The notes below the pieces were generated by a model. It made no database searches, was not told where the DNA came from, and saw only the letters and a list, made by a program, of their open reading frames with translations. From contig JAGNLA010000003.1 of assembly GCA_017999835.1 (NCBI GenBank), positions 62,001-126,000 of the forward strand: a DNA stretch of 64,000 nucleotides. Reading direction: 5' to 3'. The DNA comes from Caldisericia bacterium. Lineage in GTDB: Bacteria > Caldisericota > Caldisericia > JAAYUI01. The stretch's first letter is position 1. Each line of letters opens with the position of its first letter. The position numbers were made by a program, and so were the translations under genes. This document shows, in pieces, positions 25,900 to 34,986 of the stretch.

Positions 25900-27212
25900 T
25901 GAACTACTGTGACGCACTCGATTTCCTGGGTAGCCTTCAGTTTCTTGGCAGCAAGCTTGGACTAGAAAGGGTCAGGCAACTCCTTGCTGCTGTGGGCAAC
26001 CCTCAGGAAAAGATAAAAACCGTACACATTGCCGGATCAAAAGGCAAAGGCTCAACATCAATGTTTATCGACAACATCCTCCAGGCTGCAGGATATAAGG
26101 TTGGCTTGTTTACCAGCCCACACCTGCAGTCAATTCGGGAGAGAATAAGGCTCAACGGTGAGATGATAAGCACAGGCGAGTTTTCCGACATGATTGCCGA
26201 GGTGGCAGCCGCCGACGCAAAGCTCAAACATGGCGAACTTGGCCCGGCAACGTTCTTCGAGGTGATGACCGTTTCAGCCTTCCTGTATTTCCTGAGAGCC
26301 AAAGTTGACATCGCTGTTTTTGAGGTTGGCCTGGGCGGCAGGCTGGATGCGACAAACGTAATCGTTAAACCTGAAGTGTGCGTTATCACACCTATCTCTT
26401 ACGAACATACACAAATACTTGGCAAAACCCTTGATCTGATAGCCAGGGAAAAAGCTGGGATTATCAAGGACGGTGTGCCTGTTGTTTCGGCAAGGCAGAG
26501 AAAGAATGCCGAAGATGCCATTCGTGATGTGGCAAGCTCAAAAAATGCACCAATTGTTTTCCAAAACAAGGATTTTGATTATGTCGATCAGGGTTGTATT
26601 TACTCAGGTCAGATGATGGATTACGAAGATAAAGATCAACAAATTAAGCACATGATCGTTCCTTTGCTTGGCGAACATCAGCTTCAGAATGCATCTTTGG
26701 CTTGTAAAACGACAATTGCGCTTCGCTCAAGAGGATTCAATGTCACAGATGATGCCATTCGAACCGGTATCGCCAACACCTTCTGGCCGGGTCGCATGGA
26801 ATTGATTATGGAAAGTCCGTTGATTATTATTGATGGTGCTCATAATGGCGCATCGGCTGAGGCTCTTGCTCATGCCCTGAAAAAACATTGCGCATGTCCG
26901 AAGTTTACTTTTGTTATCGGCATGCTTAGAGATAAGGATACGAGAAGATTTATCAGGTCGATTGGGCCGATTTCCAACATGATATATGCAACAACTCCAG
27001 ATTCACCAAGGAGTCTTGACCCCAATGTTTTGGCTCAACGTTTTCGAAAGGCCTATTTTGATGCAAAAGTTGTAGAAAATCCAACTGACGCACTCCTGGA
27101 GGCAATAGATCGTACTCCTCCTGATGGATGTGTGGTTATTACAGGATCGCTTTATCTTGTTGCGCAAATGAGAACAGCTCTGGGCAGATTTCATCTTGCA
27201 AAACCAAGATGA
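25899..27212 (+). CDS. folC: Folylpolyglutamate synthase / dihydrofolate synthase
   Basis: 437 residues of the Mur-ligase-like FolC family. It adds glutamate to dihydropteroate or folates with ATP. The P-loop HIAGSKGKGSTSMF (about 45-58) and the VGLGGRLDATN motif (about 143-153) are diagnostic, as is IIDGAHNGASAEAL in the C-terminal domain. valS-folC order with a TAATG overlap is common in Gram-positive bacteria and supports the call. Confidence 0.95.
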   Translation: MNYCDALDFLGSLQFLGSKLGLERVRQLLAAVGNPQEKIKTVHIAGSKGKGSTSMFIDNILQAAGYKVGLFTSPHLQSIRERIRLNGEMISTGEFSDMIAEVAAADAKLKHGELGPATFFEVMTVSAFLYFLRAKVDIAVFEVGLGGRLDATNVIVKPEVCVITPISYEHTQILGKTLDLIAREKAGIIKDGVPVVSARQRKNAEDAIRDVASSKNAPIVFQNKDFDYVDQGCIYSGQMMDYEDKDQQIKHMIVPLLGEHQLQNASLACKTTIALRSRGFNVTDDAIRTGIANTFWPGRMELIMESPLIIIDGAHNGASAEALAHALKKHCACPKFTFVIGMLRDKDTRRFIRSIGPISNMIYATTPDSPRSLDPNVLAQRFRKAYFDAKVVENPTDALLEAIDRTPPDGCVVITGSLYLVAQMRTALGRFHLAKPR

Positions 27213-27240
27213 AAACGTTAGAATCCCACACGGAGGTATT

Positions 27241-27819
27241 GTGAAAAAGATAGTTTTATTGTTTGCGGTTGTCATGCTGGTCGTTATACCTTGTTTTTCT
27301 GCTTTTGCCGAAACTGGAACAGATCCATCCAAACCTGAAGAAATAAAAACAGAAACTACTCCTCCGCCGGCTGATGACAGCTCGGATATCTTCTCTACGC
27401 TTTCCAAATCTGTTGCAATGATCGGCAATTTTTTACCATATCTGCTTTTCTGTACCGTGGGCATCATTGCACTGTGGGTCTTTTTTGATGCATCAAGAAG
27501 AACTAAATACGGTTGGATATGGGGCATCGCTTCGCTACTGGTTATTCCGTGGATTGTTTATGTAATCTGGAGACCACAGTATACCATTGAAGAGAAGAAG
27601 ATGCTTGAGGCTGATGAAGATCTCAGAAGAATCGAACACGATTACTACCAGTATGTTCTTACAAAGGAAAAACATATCTGCTCGGTTTGTGGAACACCAC
27701 TTGAAAGCGATTACAAGATTTGCCCCAACTGCTACACTGAAGTGAAAAAAACATGCCCCAAATGCGGCAAGCCTCTCGAACTCGACTGGAAAGTCTGCCC
27801 ATATTGCGGTAATCGTTAA
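27241..27819 (+). CDS. Membrane protein with C-terminal double zinc ribbon
   Basis: About 192 residues from GTG 27241, five bases after GGAGG at 27232-27236. A signal-like helix (VKKIVLLFAVVMLVVIPC) precedes a Pro/Glu-rich linker, two more membrane helices (about 60-115), and a cytoplasmic tail with two zinc ribbons: CSVCGTPLESDYKICPNC and CPKCGKPLELDWKVCPYC. Double ribbons of this kind occur in many membrane proteins of unknown function. It precedes the large DUF2341-like membrane protein, and the two may be an operon (26-base gap). Confidence 0.75.
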   Translation: MKKIVLLFAVVMLVVIPCFSAFAETGTDPSKPEEIKTETTPPPADDSSDIFSTLSKSVAMIGNFLPYLLFCTVGIIALWVFFDASRRTKYGWIWGIASLLVIPWIVYVIWRPQYTIEEKKMLEADEDLRRIEHDYYQYVLTKEKHICSVCGTPLESDYKICPNCYTEVKKTCPKCGKPLELDWKVCPYCGNR

Positions 27820-27845
27820 TTCGAGATTTGATTTTAAGGAGGATG

Positions 27846-30425
27846 ATGAGAAAACTTGTTCTGTTGTCTCTGTGTGTCATAGTGGCTCTACCGCTTTCAA
27901 TTTTTGGTGCGGAGACATCCTATACCTTTAGACAAACTGTTGAAGTTGTCGAGACTGCTGGCGTCCAAAGATTATCATATCCAGTAAGCTTGAATCTTCC
28001 TGCCAAGAACATCTCATCAAACCTCAACGATATAAGAATATGTGACGACAAGGGAACAATGCAGCTCTATGAAATCGCCGGCCGAACGGATTCGGTTGTA
28101 TCAATAAGACTGCCGGTTGATCTTGCACCAAACCAGAAAAAAACTTTTCATGCGTATTTTGGCAATAAATCAGCGGAAGAACCCAAAACTTTCTTTGGTG
28201 GCGTCCAACAGTATGTAGGTATGAAATTTGTCACCTATGCCTGGGGAACGGTCAAGATTTCGTCGTACTCAAAGAACAACACCATCACCATCACCGACAA
28301 CTCAAACAGAATGATAAGGGATGTAGACAACAATAAAGTTGCCCAGGAGATCTACAACGCAGGTACGGTCAGAACCTTTACGCTTGCTGCTCCGACCATG
28401 CTCAAGATTTCATGTACAGGCCTTGCCTCTGTTGCTGTCGGTAATTTCAATGCCGAGGAAACTGACAGCGATGCCCTTATTTCTGGAAACATACTTCTGT
28501 ATGTGCCAAAATTTTTGGCAATAACAAGTTTTCATGGTGACAACAAAGTCCAAGTCTGGAATCGTGGTGAGATTGCCGAGGAGAAGATTCTCAATGCTGG
28601 CGAATCACTTGTGTTCGATGGCATTCCGTCGGGGTTTCGGAGAATCGTAGCTACAAACGAGTGTTTGATTCAGTATGGAACGGCATCAGCATACTCACTT
28701 TTTGCCGTCCCTGGCAGAGGAAGCGTTTACAGATTCCTCCCGCTTGGCCCAGTCTCAATAACTGGTAGTGAAGGTACCGAAGTCGATATTGTTTATCCTG
28801 ATGGCAAACCAGCTGACAAATATACGCTCTCGCAAAATCAGGTTGTTTTGCTCGATACAACATCTTATCTTGAAAATATTGGTACCGATAAAATCATTAA
28901 AGCCATTCAAATAATGTCTTCCAGGCCGATAACCGTCATTGGAACGGGTGGTGCAGGAGGACATGGCGCCACATACCTTTATGGCGATGATGGGTATGGC
29001 ATCACGAAATCATGGAATGCCACGACAGGTGACATTGACAAGGAAAACCCAGCTCCGAGAAACATCAGGTTGATTGCGCCATTCTCAAATTCTGTAATCG
29101 ACGATGGATACGGGAATGGGGCCTTGTTCCCTGCCTTGCTTTCTGGCGGACTTGCCATCTCGCTCAAGGAATTCAGTGTTGGATATTCATTGATAAACCT
29201 GAGAATGAAAAACGAGAAATGCATGTTGTTCGATGGCAACCCTGAAGATTCCGCAACGTTCTTTCAGGTTCCCGTGCTGTCAGATCAAAGCGTTAAGGTC
29301 TCAGTACCAAAAACCGAACAAACAGAGGGTGGCTGGATTCCTGGCGCTCCTGCCAAAACCGAAGGCAAACCTGTCGATAGCAAAGGTGACGACGATACCT
29401 CTGAATCTTGGATATCAAAGATTTTTTCTGCAATTGACCCAAGAAATAATCCGCTTGCTTTTGCATTGACACTTATTGGTCTGGCATTGGTTTTCATTCT
29501 CCTGGCCTCGATTTTTGTGGCCAGAAAAAAAGCAAGACAGACGATTGATTCTGAAATTGTTCATGATGAGCAGATGGACAATCTTGAACTACCCAGAGAA
29601 TCTGATGCTTCCGAATGTGACACCGAGCAACAGTACATTGAATCTGAAAAAATTCCGATGGAACCTGAACTAAGGCGCCAGCAACAACCTAAAAAAGCCG
29701 ATTGGTTTGATATCATCCTTGATGGCAAGTCAAACCCAAATAACAACGGTCTGACCTTTAAGGCTCCAAAACTGAGAGCACCAAAGATTTCCCAACTCAT
29801 GTCCGACAGCAAGCCTGGTGGGTATGCGTCTCCTGATAAGCATCAGCAGAAACAAATTGTTGAGCAGCCACCTGAGCACAAAGATGTGGAAAATGAACAA
29901 AAATCAGAGGCTCATGCTCAAGAATCTGAGCCACCCAATAACGTTCATCAAATTGAGCAGTTAGAACCAATCTCTGAGCCCAAACAAGAGCATGTTGAAC
30001 AACAAGAGTCAAACGCAAAATCTGAAATTGACAAGATCAATGTTGCCGAGTCAAAATCAAATCCTGTTGCAAAAAATCTCGCATATAAACTTTGCAATGA
30101 AGGTGTCGTCGCGGATCCTGGAGCCATCATGAGGCTTTACAAGGAAGACATGCTTGACATGTTCTCCAGAATCACGATTTCTCAGTCTGCTGCAGCCATT
30201 CTCCCACCGCACATTGCCAATATGCCAATATTTGAAAAAATACAGTTGGCTCCAAGAGAAAGCGATAAAGCAATAAAACTGGTGCAAGACCTGGGAATCT
30301 TCGAAGAGGTTGCCAAAGCGATTATTGTTGCAGAAAAGACCAACATGCCGAATTACTTGACAAGCGCAAAACTGCCTGAAAGGCTGAGAAAGCTAAAAAT
30401 AACCAGCGTTGATTCCTTCTGCTAG
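27846..30425 (+). CDS. Large single-pass surface protein, DUF2341-like N-terminus
   Basis: About 859 residues (ATG 27846; AAGGAGG ends three bases before it, and ATG 27843 is an alternative). A signal peptide ends near IFGAETS. Residues about 30-130 resemble the DUF2341 beta domain (YPVSLNLPAKNISSNLND). The following 400 residues are beta-rich with glycine-rich turns such as GTGGAGGHGATYLYGDDGY, perhaps IgGFc-binding-like. A transmembrane helix at about residues 537-558 leads to a long charged, Glu/Gln-rich cytoplasmic linker and a folded C-terminal domain of about 110 residues beginning AKNLAYKLCNEG. The combination of exterior domain, helix and interior domain suggests signalling or anchoring. 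I do not recognise a known function. Confidence 0.75.
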   Translation: MRKLVLLSLCVIVALPLSIFGAETSYTFRQTVEVVETAGVQRLSYPVSLNLPAKNISSNLNDIRICDDKGTMQLYEIAGRTDSVVSIRLPVDLAPNQKKTFHAYFGNKSAEEPKTFFGGVQQYVGMKFVTYAWGTVKISSYSKNNTITITDNSNRMIRDVDNNKVAQEIYNAGTVRTFTLAAPTMLKISCTGLASVAVGNFNAEETDSDALISGNILLYVPKFLAITSFHGDNKVQVWNRGEIAEEKILNAGESLVFDGIPSGFRRIVATNECLIQYGTASAYSLFAVPGRGSVYRFLPLGPVSITGSEGTEVDIVYPDGKPADKYTLSQNQVVLLDTTSYLENIGTDKIIKAIQIMSSRPITVIGTGGAGGHGATYLYGDDGYGITKSWNATTGDIDKENPAPRNIRLIAPFSNSVIDDGYGNGALFPALLSGGLAISLKEFSVGYSLINLRMKNEKCMLFDGNPEDSATFFQVPVLSDQSVKVSVPKTEQTEGGWIPGAPAKTEGKPVDSKGDDDTSESWISKIFSAIDPRNNPLAFALTLIGLALVFILLASIFVARKKARQTIDSEIVHDEQMDNLELPRESDASECDTEQQYIESEKIPMEPELRRQQQPKKADWFDIILDGKSNPNNNGLTFKAPKLRAPKISQLMSDSKPGGYASPDKHQQKQIVEQPPEHKDVENEQKSEAHAQESEPPNNVHQIEQLEPISEPKQEHVEQQESNAKSEIDKINVAESKSNPVAKNLAYKLCNEGVVADPGAIMRLYKEDMLDMFSRITISQSAAAILPPHIANMPIFEKIQLAPRESDKAIKLVQDLGIFEEVAKAIIVAEKTNMPNYLTSAKLPERLRKLKITSVDSFC

Positions 30426-30434
30426 GAGGTTTTG

Positions 30435-30944
30435 ATGGGTGACGAACTGACACAGTTGGCAAGAGAGGCTTTGACGGCCTGGATAACCCAACACAAAAAG
30501 ATTTCTCCCCCATCCCCCTTGCCTGAGTCTATGAATGCCAAAGCCGGGGTTTTTGTCTCCTTGCACATCGATGAAGACCTTCGAGGTTGCATCGGCATCT
30601 TCAGACCAACAACAGACAACATTGCCTTTGAGATAATAGAGATGGCTATTGAGGCATCAACCCAGGATCCAAGGTTTCCGCCTGTGAGGGCAGCCGAGAT
30701 TCCAAAACTGGATATCAGCGTCGATGTTTTGGGCGAGCCAGAATCAGTAGAATCGGCAAACCAGCTTGATCCAAAAATCTATGGGGTTATCGTTTCAAGC
30801 GGTTACAAACGTGGGCTGCTTTTGCCTGACCTTGAGGGTGTGGACACGGTTGAGCAGCAGGTTTCAATTGCCAAAAGAAAAGCAGGAATCTACGGCAACG
30901 AGCAGGTGAAGCTACAGAGGTTTAGGGTTACAAGACATCATTAA
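30435..30944 (+). CDS. amrA: AMMECR1 domain protein (AmmeMemoRadiSam system protein A)
   Basis: About 169 residues from ATG 30435 (GGAGG at 30425-30429). The AMMECR1 signature LRGCIGIFRP is present at about residues 49-58, and DPRFPPVRAAEIPKLDISVD follows. In many bacteria this domain accompanies a Memo-like protein and a radical SAM protein; neither partner is in the window. The function of the system is still not settled. Confidence 0.9.
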   Translation: MGDELTQLAREALTAWITQHKKISPPSPLPESMNAKAGVFVSLHIDEDLRGCIGIFRPTTDNIAFEIIEMAIEASTQDPRFPPVRAAEIPKLDISVDVLGEPESVESANQLDPKIYGVIVSSGYKRGLLLPDLEGVDTVEQQVSIAKRKAGIYGNEQVKLQRFRVTRHH

Positions 30945-31042
30945 ACACTGAATATAAAACAAATCTTCTTTTATTTAATATTATAACTAATCTTTCGGAG
31001 AATTAATGTGTCCAATCATTTGAATGGTTCACCCTGCCTCTA

Positions 31043-31071
31043 TTTACTAACTGTGCGTTTGAGGGTAAAAT
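31043..31071 (+). promoter_or_regulatory. Promoter for the gene at 31093
   Basis: TTTACT at 31043-31048, 17 bases, TAAAAT at 31066-31071. The predicted start near 31078 leaves a short leader with AAGGAG. Confidence 0.45.
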
Positions 31072-31092
31072 CATCCATTTGAAAGGAGTCAA

Positions 31093-31998
31093 ATGAAAAA
31101 AATAGTATCCATCAGCCTCGGTCAGAGCGCGCGTGACCATGAGTTTACAGCAGAGTTTCTTGGCGAAACATTTCTTATAAAACGCATAGGAACCGACGGC
31201 GATGTGAAAAAAATGATGGATTTATACAAAGAAATGGACTCCGAAGTCGATGCATTCGGCATGGGTGGTGGCGACATCTATCTGCGTCCAGGTAAACGAA
31301 CGTATATTCTTCGAGAACCTTACATGTGGTCAAAGGCTGCGCCAACCAAGCCGGTTTGTGATGGCGCATACCTAAAAGCTGTCCTTGAACCCAGAATTAT
31401 AAACCAGAGCTTTGACAAGGGTTATCTTAAAAAAGACATGAAAGTCTGCGTCATGACGGCTGTCGACAGGTATTTCCTGGCAAAGGCGTTTGCCGATAGA
31501 GGTTGTAAATATATTTTGGGCGACATGCCATTCTCGCTTGGCATCCCGTGGGCTATCACGTCACTGAAGGTTATCAATGTTATAGCGTTTCTGCTTCTTC
31601 CAATCATTACAAAACTGCCATACAACTGGCTTTATCCGCTTGGCGAGAAACAGGACAAAATTGGAGAAAAGAAGAACAGATTCTTCAGGTGGGCCGATGT
31701 TGTGGCAGGAGACCTTCATTACATCAGGAAAAACCTGGATGTTGACATGAAAGGCAAGATCATCTGCACGAACACCACAACCACGAGAAACATCGAAGAA
31801 TTCAAATCCCGTGGCGTCAAACGTGTTATCACTTTCACACCGAACATGAATGGAAGAACATTTGGCGCAAATGTCATGGAGGCGATGGTTGCTTCAATCA
31901 TCGGCAAACATCCCAGGCAAACAACAGATAAAGAATACAACGATATTTTGGACAAATTGAATTTCAAACCAAATGTCATAGACCTACAGGAGGCTTGA
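31093..31998 (+). CDS. Quinate/shikimate dehydrogenase-like conserved protein
   Basis: 301 residues, starting MKKIVSISLGQSARDHEFTA. Proteins of this pattern (SLG...RDH..., FLGE.F.I.RIGTDGD, DAFGMGGGDIYL) are often annotated quinate 5-dehydrogenase in Clostridia and related anaerobes, but a clear NAD(P)-binding Gly motif is not obvious here, so the activity is uncertain. A hydrophobic segment (VINVIAFLLLPIITKLPYNW) lies mid-protein. Its stop overlaps the ATG of greA, so it heads the greA-lysS operon. Confidence 0.6.
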   Translation: MKKIVSISLGQSARDHEFTAEFLGETFLIKRIGTDGDVKKMMDLYKEMDSEVDAFGMGGGDIYLRPGKRTYILREPYMWSKAAPTKPVCDGAYLKAVLEPRIINQSFDKGYLKKDMKVCVMTAVDRYFLAKAFADRGCKYILGDMPFSLGIPWAITSLKVINVIAFLLLPIITKLPYNWLYPLGEKQDKIGEKKNRFFRWADVVAGDLHYIRKNLDVDMKGKIICTNTTTTRNIEEFKSRGVKRVITFTPNMNGRTFGANVMEAMVASIIGKHPRQTTDKEYNDILDKLNFKPNVIDLQEA

Positions 31999-32513
31999 TG
32001 AGCAGAGAAGAATCAGAAGTACAGGAAGTCCGTCAGGGCGACAAGACCCACATTCTAACTAAAGACGGTTATGAGAAGCTACAGCTCGAGCTTGAAGATC
32101 TGAAGAATGTCAAAAGACCGGAAATTGCTGAACGCATCAAATCGGCAATGGCTCTTGGTGACATCTCGGAAAACGCCGAGTATGAAGAAGCCAAGAAGGA
32201 TCAGTCCTTCATTGAAGGTAGAATCCTTTATCTTGAGAGCATCCTTACCGATGCCCAGGTAATTGACGAGTCCGATGTCGACCATTCAGAAGTTAATATC
32301 GGTTGCAAGGTTCAGCTGGTCAATTTGGACAACAACACTGACCTTACAGTCACAATTGTTGGTTCATACGAAGCAAAACCTGAAGAGAACAGAATCTCGA
32401 ACGTTTCGCCACTTGGACAGGAACTGCTCGGTCACGCCCCAGGCGACATTGTCAGGGTCAAGACGCCATCAGGACCAGTAAAGTACAGAATCATCAAAAT
32501 CAGGAGAGCGTAA
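31998..32513 (+). CDS. greA: Transcription elongation factor GreA
   Basis: About 171 residues from ATG 31998, sharing its A with the preceding stop and preceded by AGGAGG. It rescues stalled RNA polymerase by stimulating transcript cleavage. The N-terminal coiled coil with the acidic tip SAMALGDISENAEYEEAKKD and the C-terminal SPLGQELLGHAPGD domain are diagnostic. It carries about 15 extra N-terminal residues before ILTKDGYEKLQ compared with typical GreA. Followed directly by lysS, a frequent arrangement. Confidence 0.96.
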   Translation: MSREESEVQEVRQGDKTHILTKDGYEKLQLELEDLKNVKRPEIAERIKSAMALGDISENAEYEEAKKDQSFIEGRILYLESILTDAQVIDESDVDHSEVNIGCKVQLVNLDNNTDLTVTIVGSYEAKPEENRISNVSPLGQELLGHAPGDIVRVKTPSGPVKYRIIKIRRA

Positions 32514-33977
32514 ATGTTTGAAGAATCTATGCTTGCCAAGCTTGGCAAGCTCCAGGAGAAGAATATCCCTGGCTACCCACCCAGAACGCCGAAGGCAACG
32601 CATCTTTCAACTCAAATAAAAGCAGATTTCGAAGGTTTTGAAGGCAAGGATGTCACCATAGCCGGTAGAACAACAGCCGTACGCGGTCATGGCAAGGCTT
32701 TCTTCATGGTTGTCACTGACGCAGCCGGGCCAATCCAGGCTTACTGCAGAATAGATATCCTAGGCGAAGAAAAGTACAAATCAGTCGTCGACTCACTTGA
32801 TGTTGGCGACCAGGTTGTTATTTCAGGTCCAATTTTTAAAACAAAAACTGGCGAAGTGACCGTTGAAGCTAAGGATTTCGTTTTTGGCGCCAAAGCGCTA
32901 AATTTCCTCCCGGAAAAGTTCCATGGCTTAAGCGACTCTGAAATCAGATATCGCAAGCGCCATCTTGACATGATAGCCAACCCCGAAGTTCTTGTCCGTT
33001 TTGCCAAGAGAACCGAGATTGTCAGAGCCATGAGAGAGTTCCTTTGGGGTGAAGGGTTTGTTGAAGTCGAAACTCCAACCCTGCAGCCACTCTACGGTGG
33101 AGCTCTGGCAAAACCGTTTATGACCCACCACAACGCACTGGACATGGATTTGTACCTTAGAATCGCACCTGAGCTTTACCTAAAGAGGCTCATGGTCGGC
33201 GGCATGCCAAAGATTTTTGAAATAGGCAAAGCTTTCAGGAATGAAGGCATCTCGCTTGTCCACAATCCCGAATTCACCATTATGGAACTCTATCAGGCCT
33301 GGGCAGACTATCACGACATGATGGACATCACCGAGAAGATGTTCTCCTCGATTGCCGAAAAGGTGACCGGCTCGATGGTCATCAACTATCAGGGTCAGGA
33401 AGTCAACCTAAAGCCACCATGGAAGAGAATAACCATGGCTCAGGCTTTCAAGGAAATGGCTGAAGTGGACATCGAAAAGCTTCGTGACCTCAAGTACGCG
33501 CGTGATTATCTTCAGGCAAACGATATCAAAATTGAAAAGAAGTTTGGTTTTGGTGCGGTTATCGATGAAATCCTCAAGAAGAAAATCGAAGCCAACATTG
33601 TCCAGCCAACCTTCATCCATGACTACCCAATCGAAATTTCACCGCTTGCCAAGATGATTCCAGGCTCAACAACCTGGACGGAACGCTTCCAGCCGATCAT
33701 CTGTGGTTATGAATGTGGAAATGCATTCTCAGAACTCAACGACCCACAGGATCAGCTCAACCGCTTCCAGTCACAGGCCAAGGCAAAAGCCGAGGGCGAT
33801 GACGAAGCTCATCAGATTGATACAGATTTTGTTGAGGCTATTTCTATCGGAATGCCGCCAACAGGCGGTCTTGGTGTTGGTGTCGACAGACTCGTGATGC
33901 TCTTGACTGATCAGATAAGCATCCGCGAAGTTCTGGCTTTCCCACAGCTAAGGAGGCAGGATGGGGATATTTCTTGA
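32514..33977 (+). CDS. lysS: Lysyl-tRNA synthetase, class II
   Basis: 487 residues. An N-terminal OB anticodon-binding domain (about 45-150) is followed by the class II catalytic core: motif 1 VRAMREFLWGEGFVEVETP, motif 2 FEIGKAFRNEGISLVHNPEF, and motif 3 GLGVGVDRLVMLLTD. YRKRHLDMIANPEVL is a LysRS hallmark. It starts immediately after the greA stop (TAAATG) and overlaps the next gene by 17 bases. Confidence 0.97.
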   Translation: MFEESMLAKLGKLQEKNIPGYPPRTPKATHLSTQIKADFEGFEGKDVTIAGRTTAVRGHGKAFFMVVTDAAGPIQAYCRIDILGEEKYKSVVDSLDVGDQVVISGPIFKTKTGEVTVEAKDFVFGAKALNFLPEKFHGLSDSEIRYRKRHLDMIANPEVLVRFAKRTEIVRAMREFLWGEGFVEVETPTLQPLYGGALAKPFMTHHNALDMDLYLRIAPELYLKRLMVGGMPKIFEIGKAFRNEGISLVHNPEFTIMELYQAWADYHDMMDITEKMFSSIAEKVTGSMVINYQGQEVNLKPPWKRITMAQAFKEMAEVDIEKLRDLKYARDYLQANDIKIEKKFGFGAVIDEILKKKIEANIVQPTFIHDYPIEISPLAKMIPGSTTWTERFQPIICGYECGNAFSELNDPQDQLNRFQSQAKAKAEGDDEAHQIDTDFVEAISIGMPPTGGLGVGVDRLVMLLTDQISIREVLAFPQLRRQDGDIS

Positions 33978-34986
33978 GATAATCGAATGGCTTGACCAAT
34001 ATGGCGGAGCAGAGCTCCTTCATCGTGAACCACCTCAGGGTTCGGCTGACATAAAAATGGGCGCGCAGCTCATCGTTCGTGAAGGCCAGGTTGCAATCTT
34101 TATGAGCGATGGCAAGATCGCCGACATGTTCGGTCCAGGCAAATACACGCTTTCAACTGAAAACATTCCTATCGTGACCCAGTTGCTGTCGCTGCCTTTT
34201 GGTTTCAAGTCACCGTTTAGATCAGAGGTTCTTTTCATCTCAACAAACATTGTTCCAGACTTCAAATTTGGCACACCTGAACCAATTTTGTTCCGCGATA
34301 AGGAACTTGGTATGGTAAGGGTCAAAGCTTTTGGAACCTACACAGTCAAGGTCGACGACCCAAGAAAGTTTGTCACCGAGATTGTCGGAACCAAAGGTTT
34401 CTTTACCAAAAACCGCGTCGAGGAATTCCTCAGGCCAATCGTGGTTTCCAGGTTTACAGATGCCTTGGCTGATGTCATGTCAACGGTTTTTGACCTCCCA
34501 AAAGTTTATAATGAACTTGGCGATTCAGTTGTCAAAACCATCAATGCCGAACTCATAAACTTTGGTCTCATCTCAACCGATGCTTATATTCAATCAATCG
34601 GTTTGCCAGAGGAAGTTGAAAAAGCCATTGACGAACGCTCTGGCATGGGCGCAATCTCTGACATGAACAAGTATTTCATGTACAAGGCAGCCCAGGGTAT
34701 TGGCAAGGGCGAGGCTGGAATGGCTGGGACAGCAGCGCAGATGGGCGCAGGTGTCATGATGGGAGCCCAAATGATGGACTCACTCAAGGACGCAGGCAAA
34801 CCAAAAAAAGACAATGACGATGCAGATGAAACAATCAAGTGCCCGGCATGTGGCCACAGAAATCCCAAAAATGCAAAATTCTGCTCCGACTGTGGCGCAA
34901 GCATGAAGAAGTCCGAGTGTCCATCCTGTCACAAGGATGTGGAGCCAGGCGCAAAATTCTGTCCTAACTGCGGTGCAAAGATCTAA
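33961..34986 (+). CDS. SPFH-like (YdjI-type) protein with C-terminal zinc ribbons
   Basis: 341 residues. The N-terminal two-thirds is the virion-core/YdjI-like SPFH domain: LIVREGQVAIFMSDGKI, FGPGKYTLST and FRDKELGMVRVKAFGTY are typical. A Gly/Met/Ala-rich linker (about 245-275) leads to two zinc ribbons, CPACGHRNPKNAKFCSDCG and CPSCHKDVEPGAKFCPNCG. YdjI of Bacillus acts with the PspA/LiaH membrane-stress machinery, so a role in membrane quality control is reasonable inference. It overlaps lysS and the K+ channel gene. Confidence 0.88.
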   Translation: MGIFLEIIEWLDQYGGAELLHREPPQGSADIKMGAQLIVREGQVAIFMSDGKIADMFGPGKYTLSTENIPIVTQLLSLPFGFKSPFRSEVLFISTNIVPDFKFGTPEPILFRDKELGMVRVKAFGTYTVKVDDPRKFVTEIVGTKGFFTKNRVEEFLRPIVVSRFTDALADVMSTVFDLPKVYNELGDSVVKTINAELINFGLISTDAYIQSIGLPEEVEKAIDERSGMGAISDMNKYFMYKAAQGIGKGEAGMAGTAAQMGAGVMMGAQMMDSLKDAGKPKKDNDDADETIKCPACGHRNPKNAKFCSDCGASMKKSECPSCHKDVEPGAKFCPNCGAKI

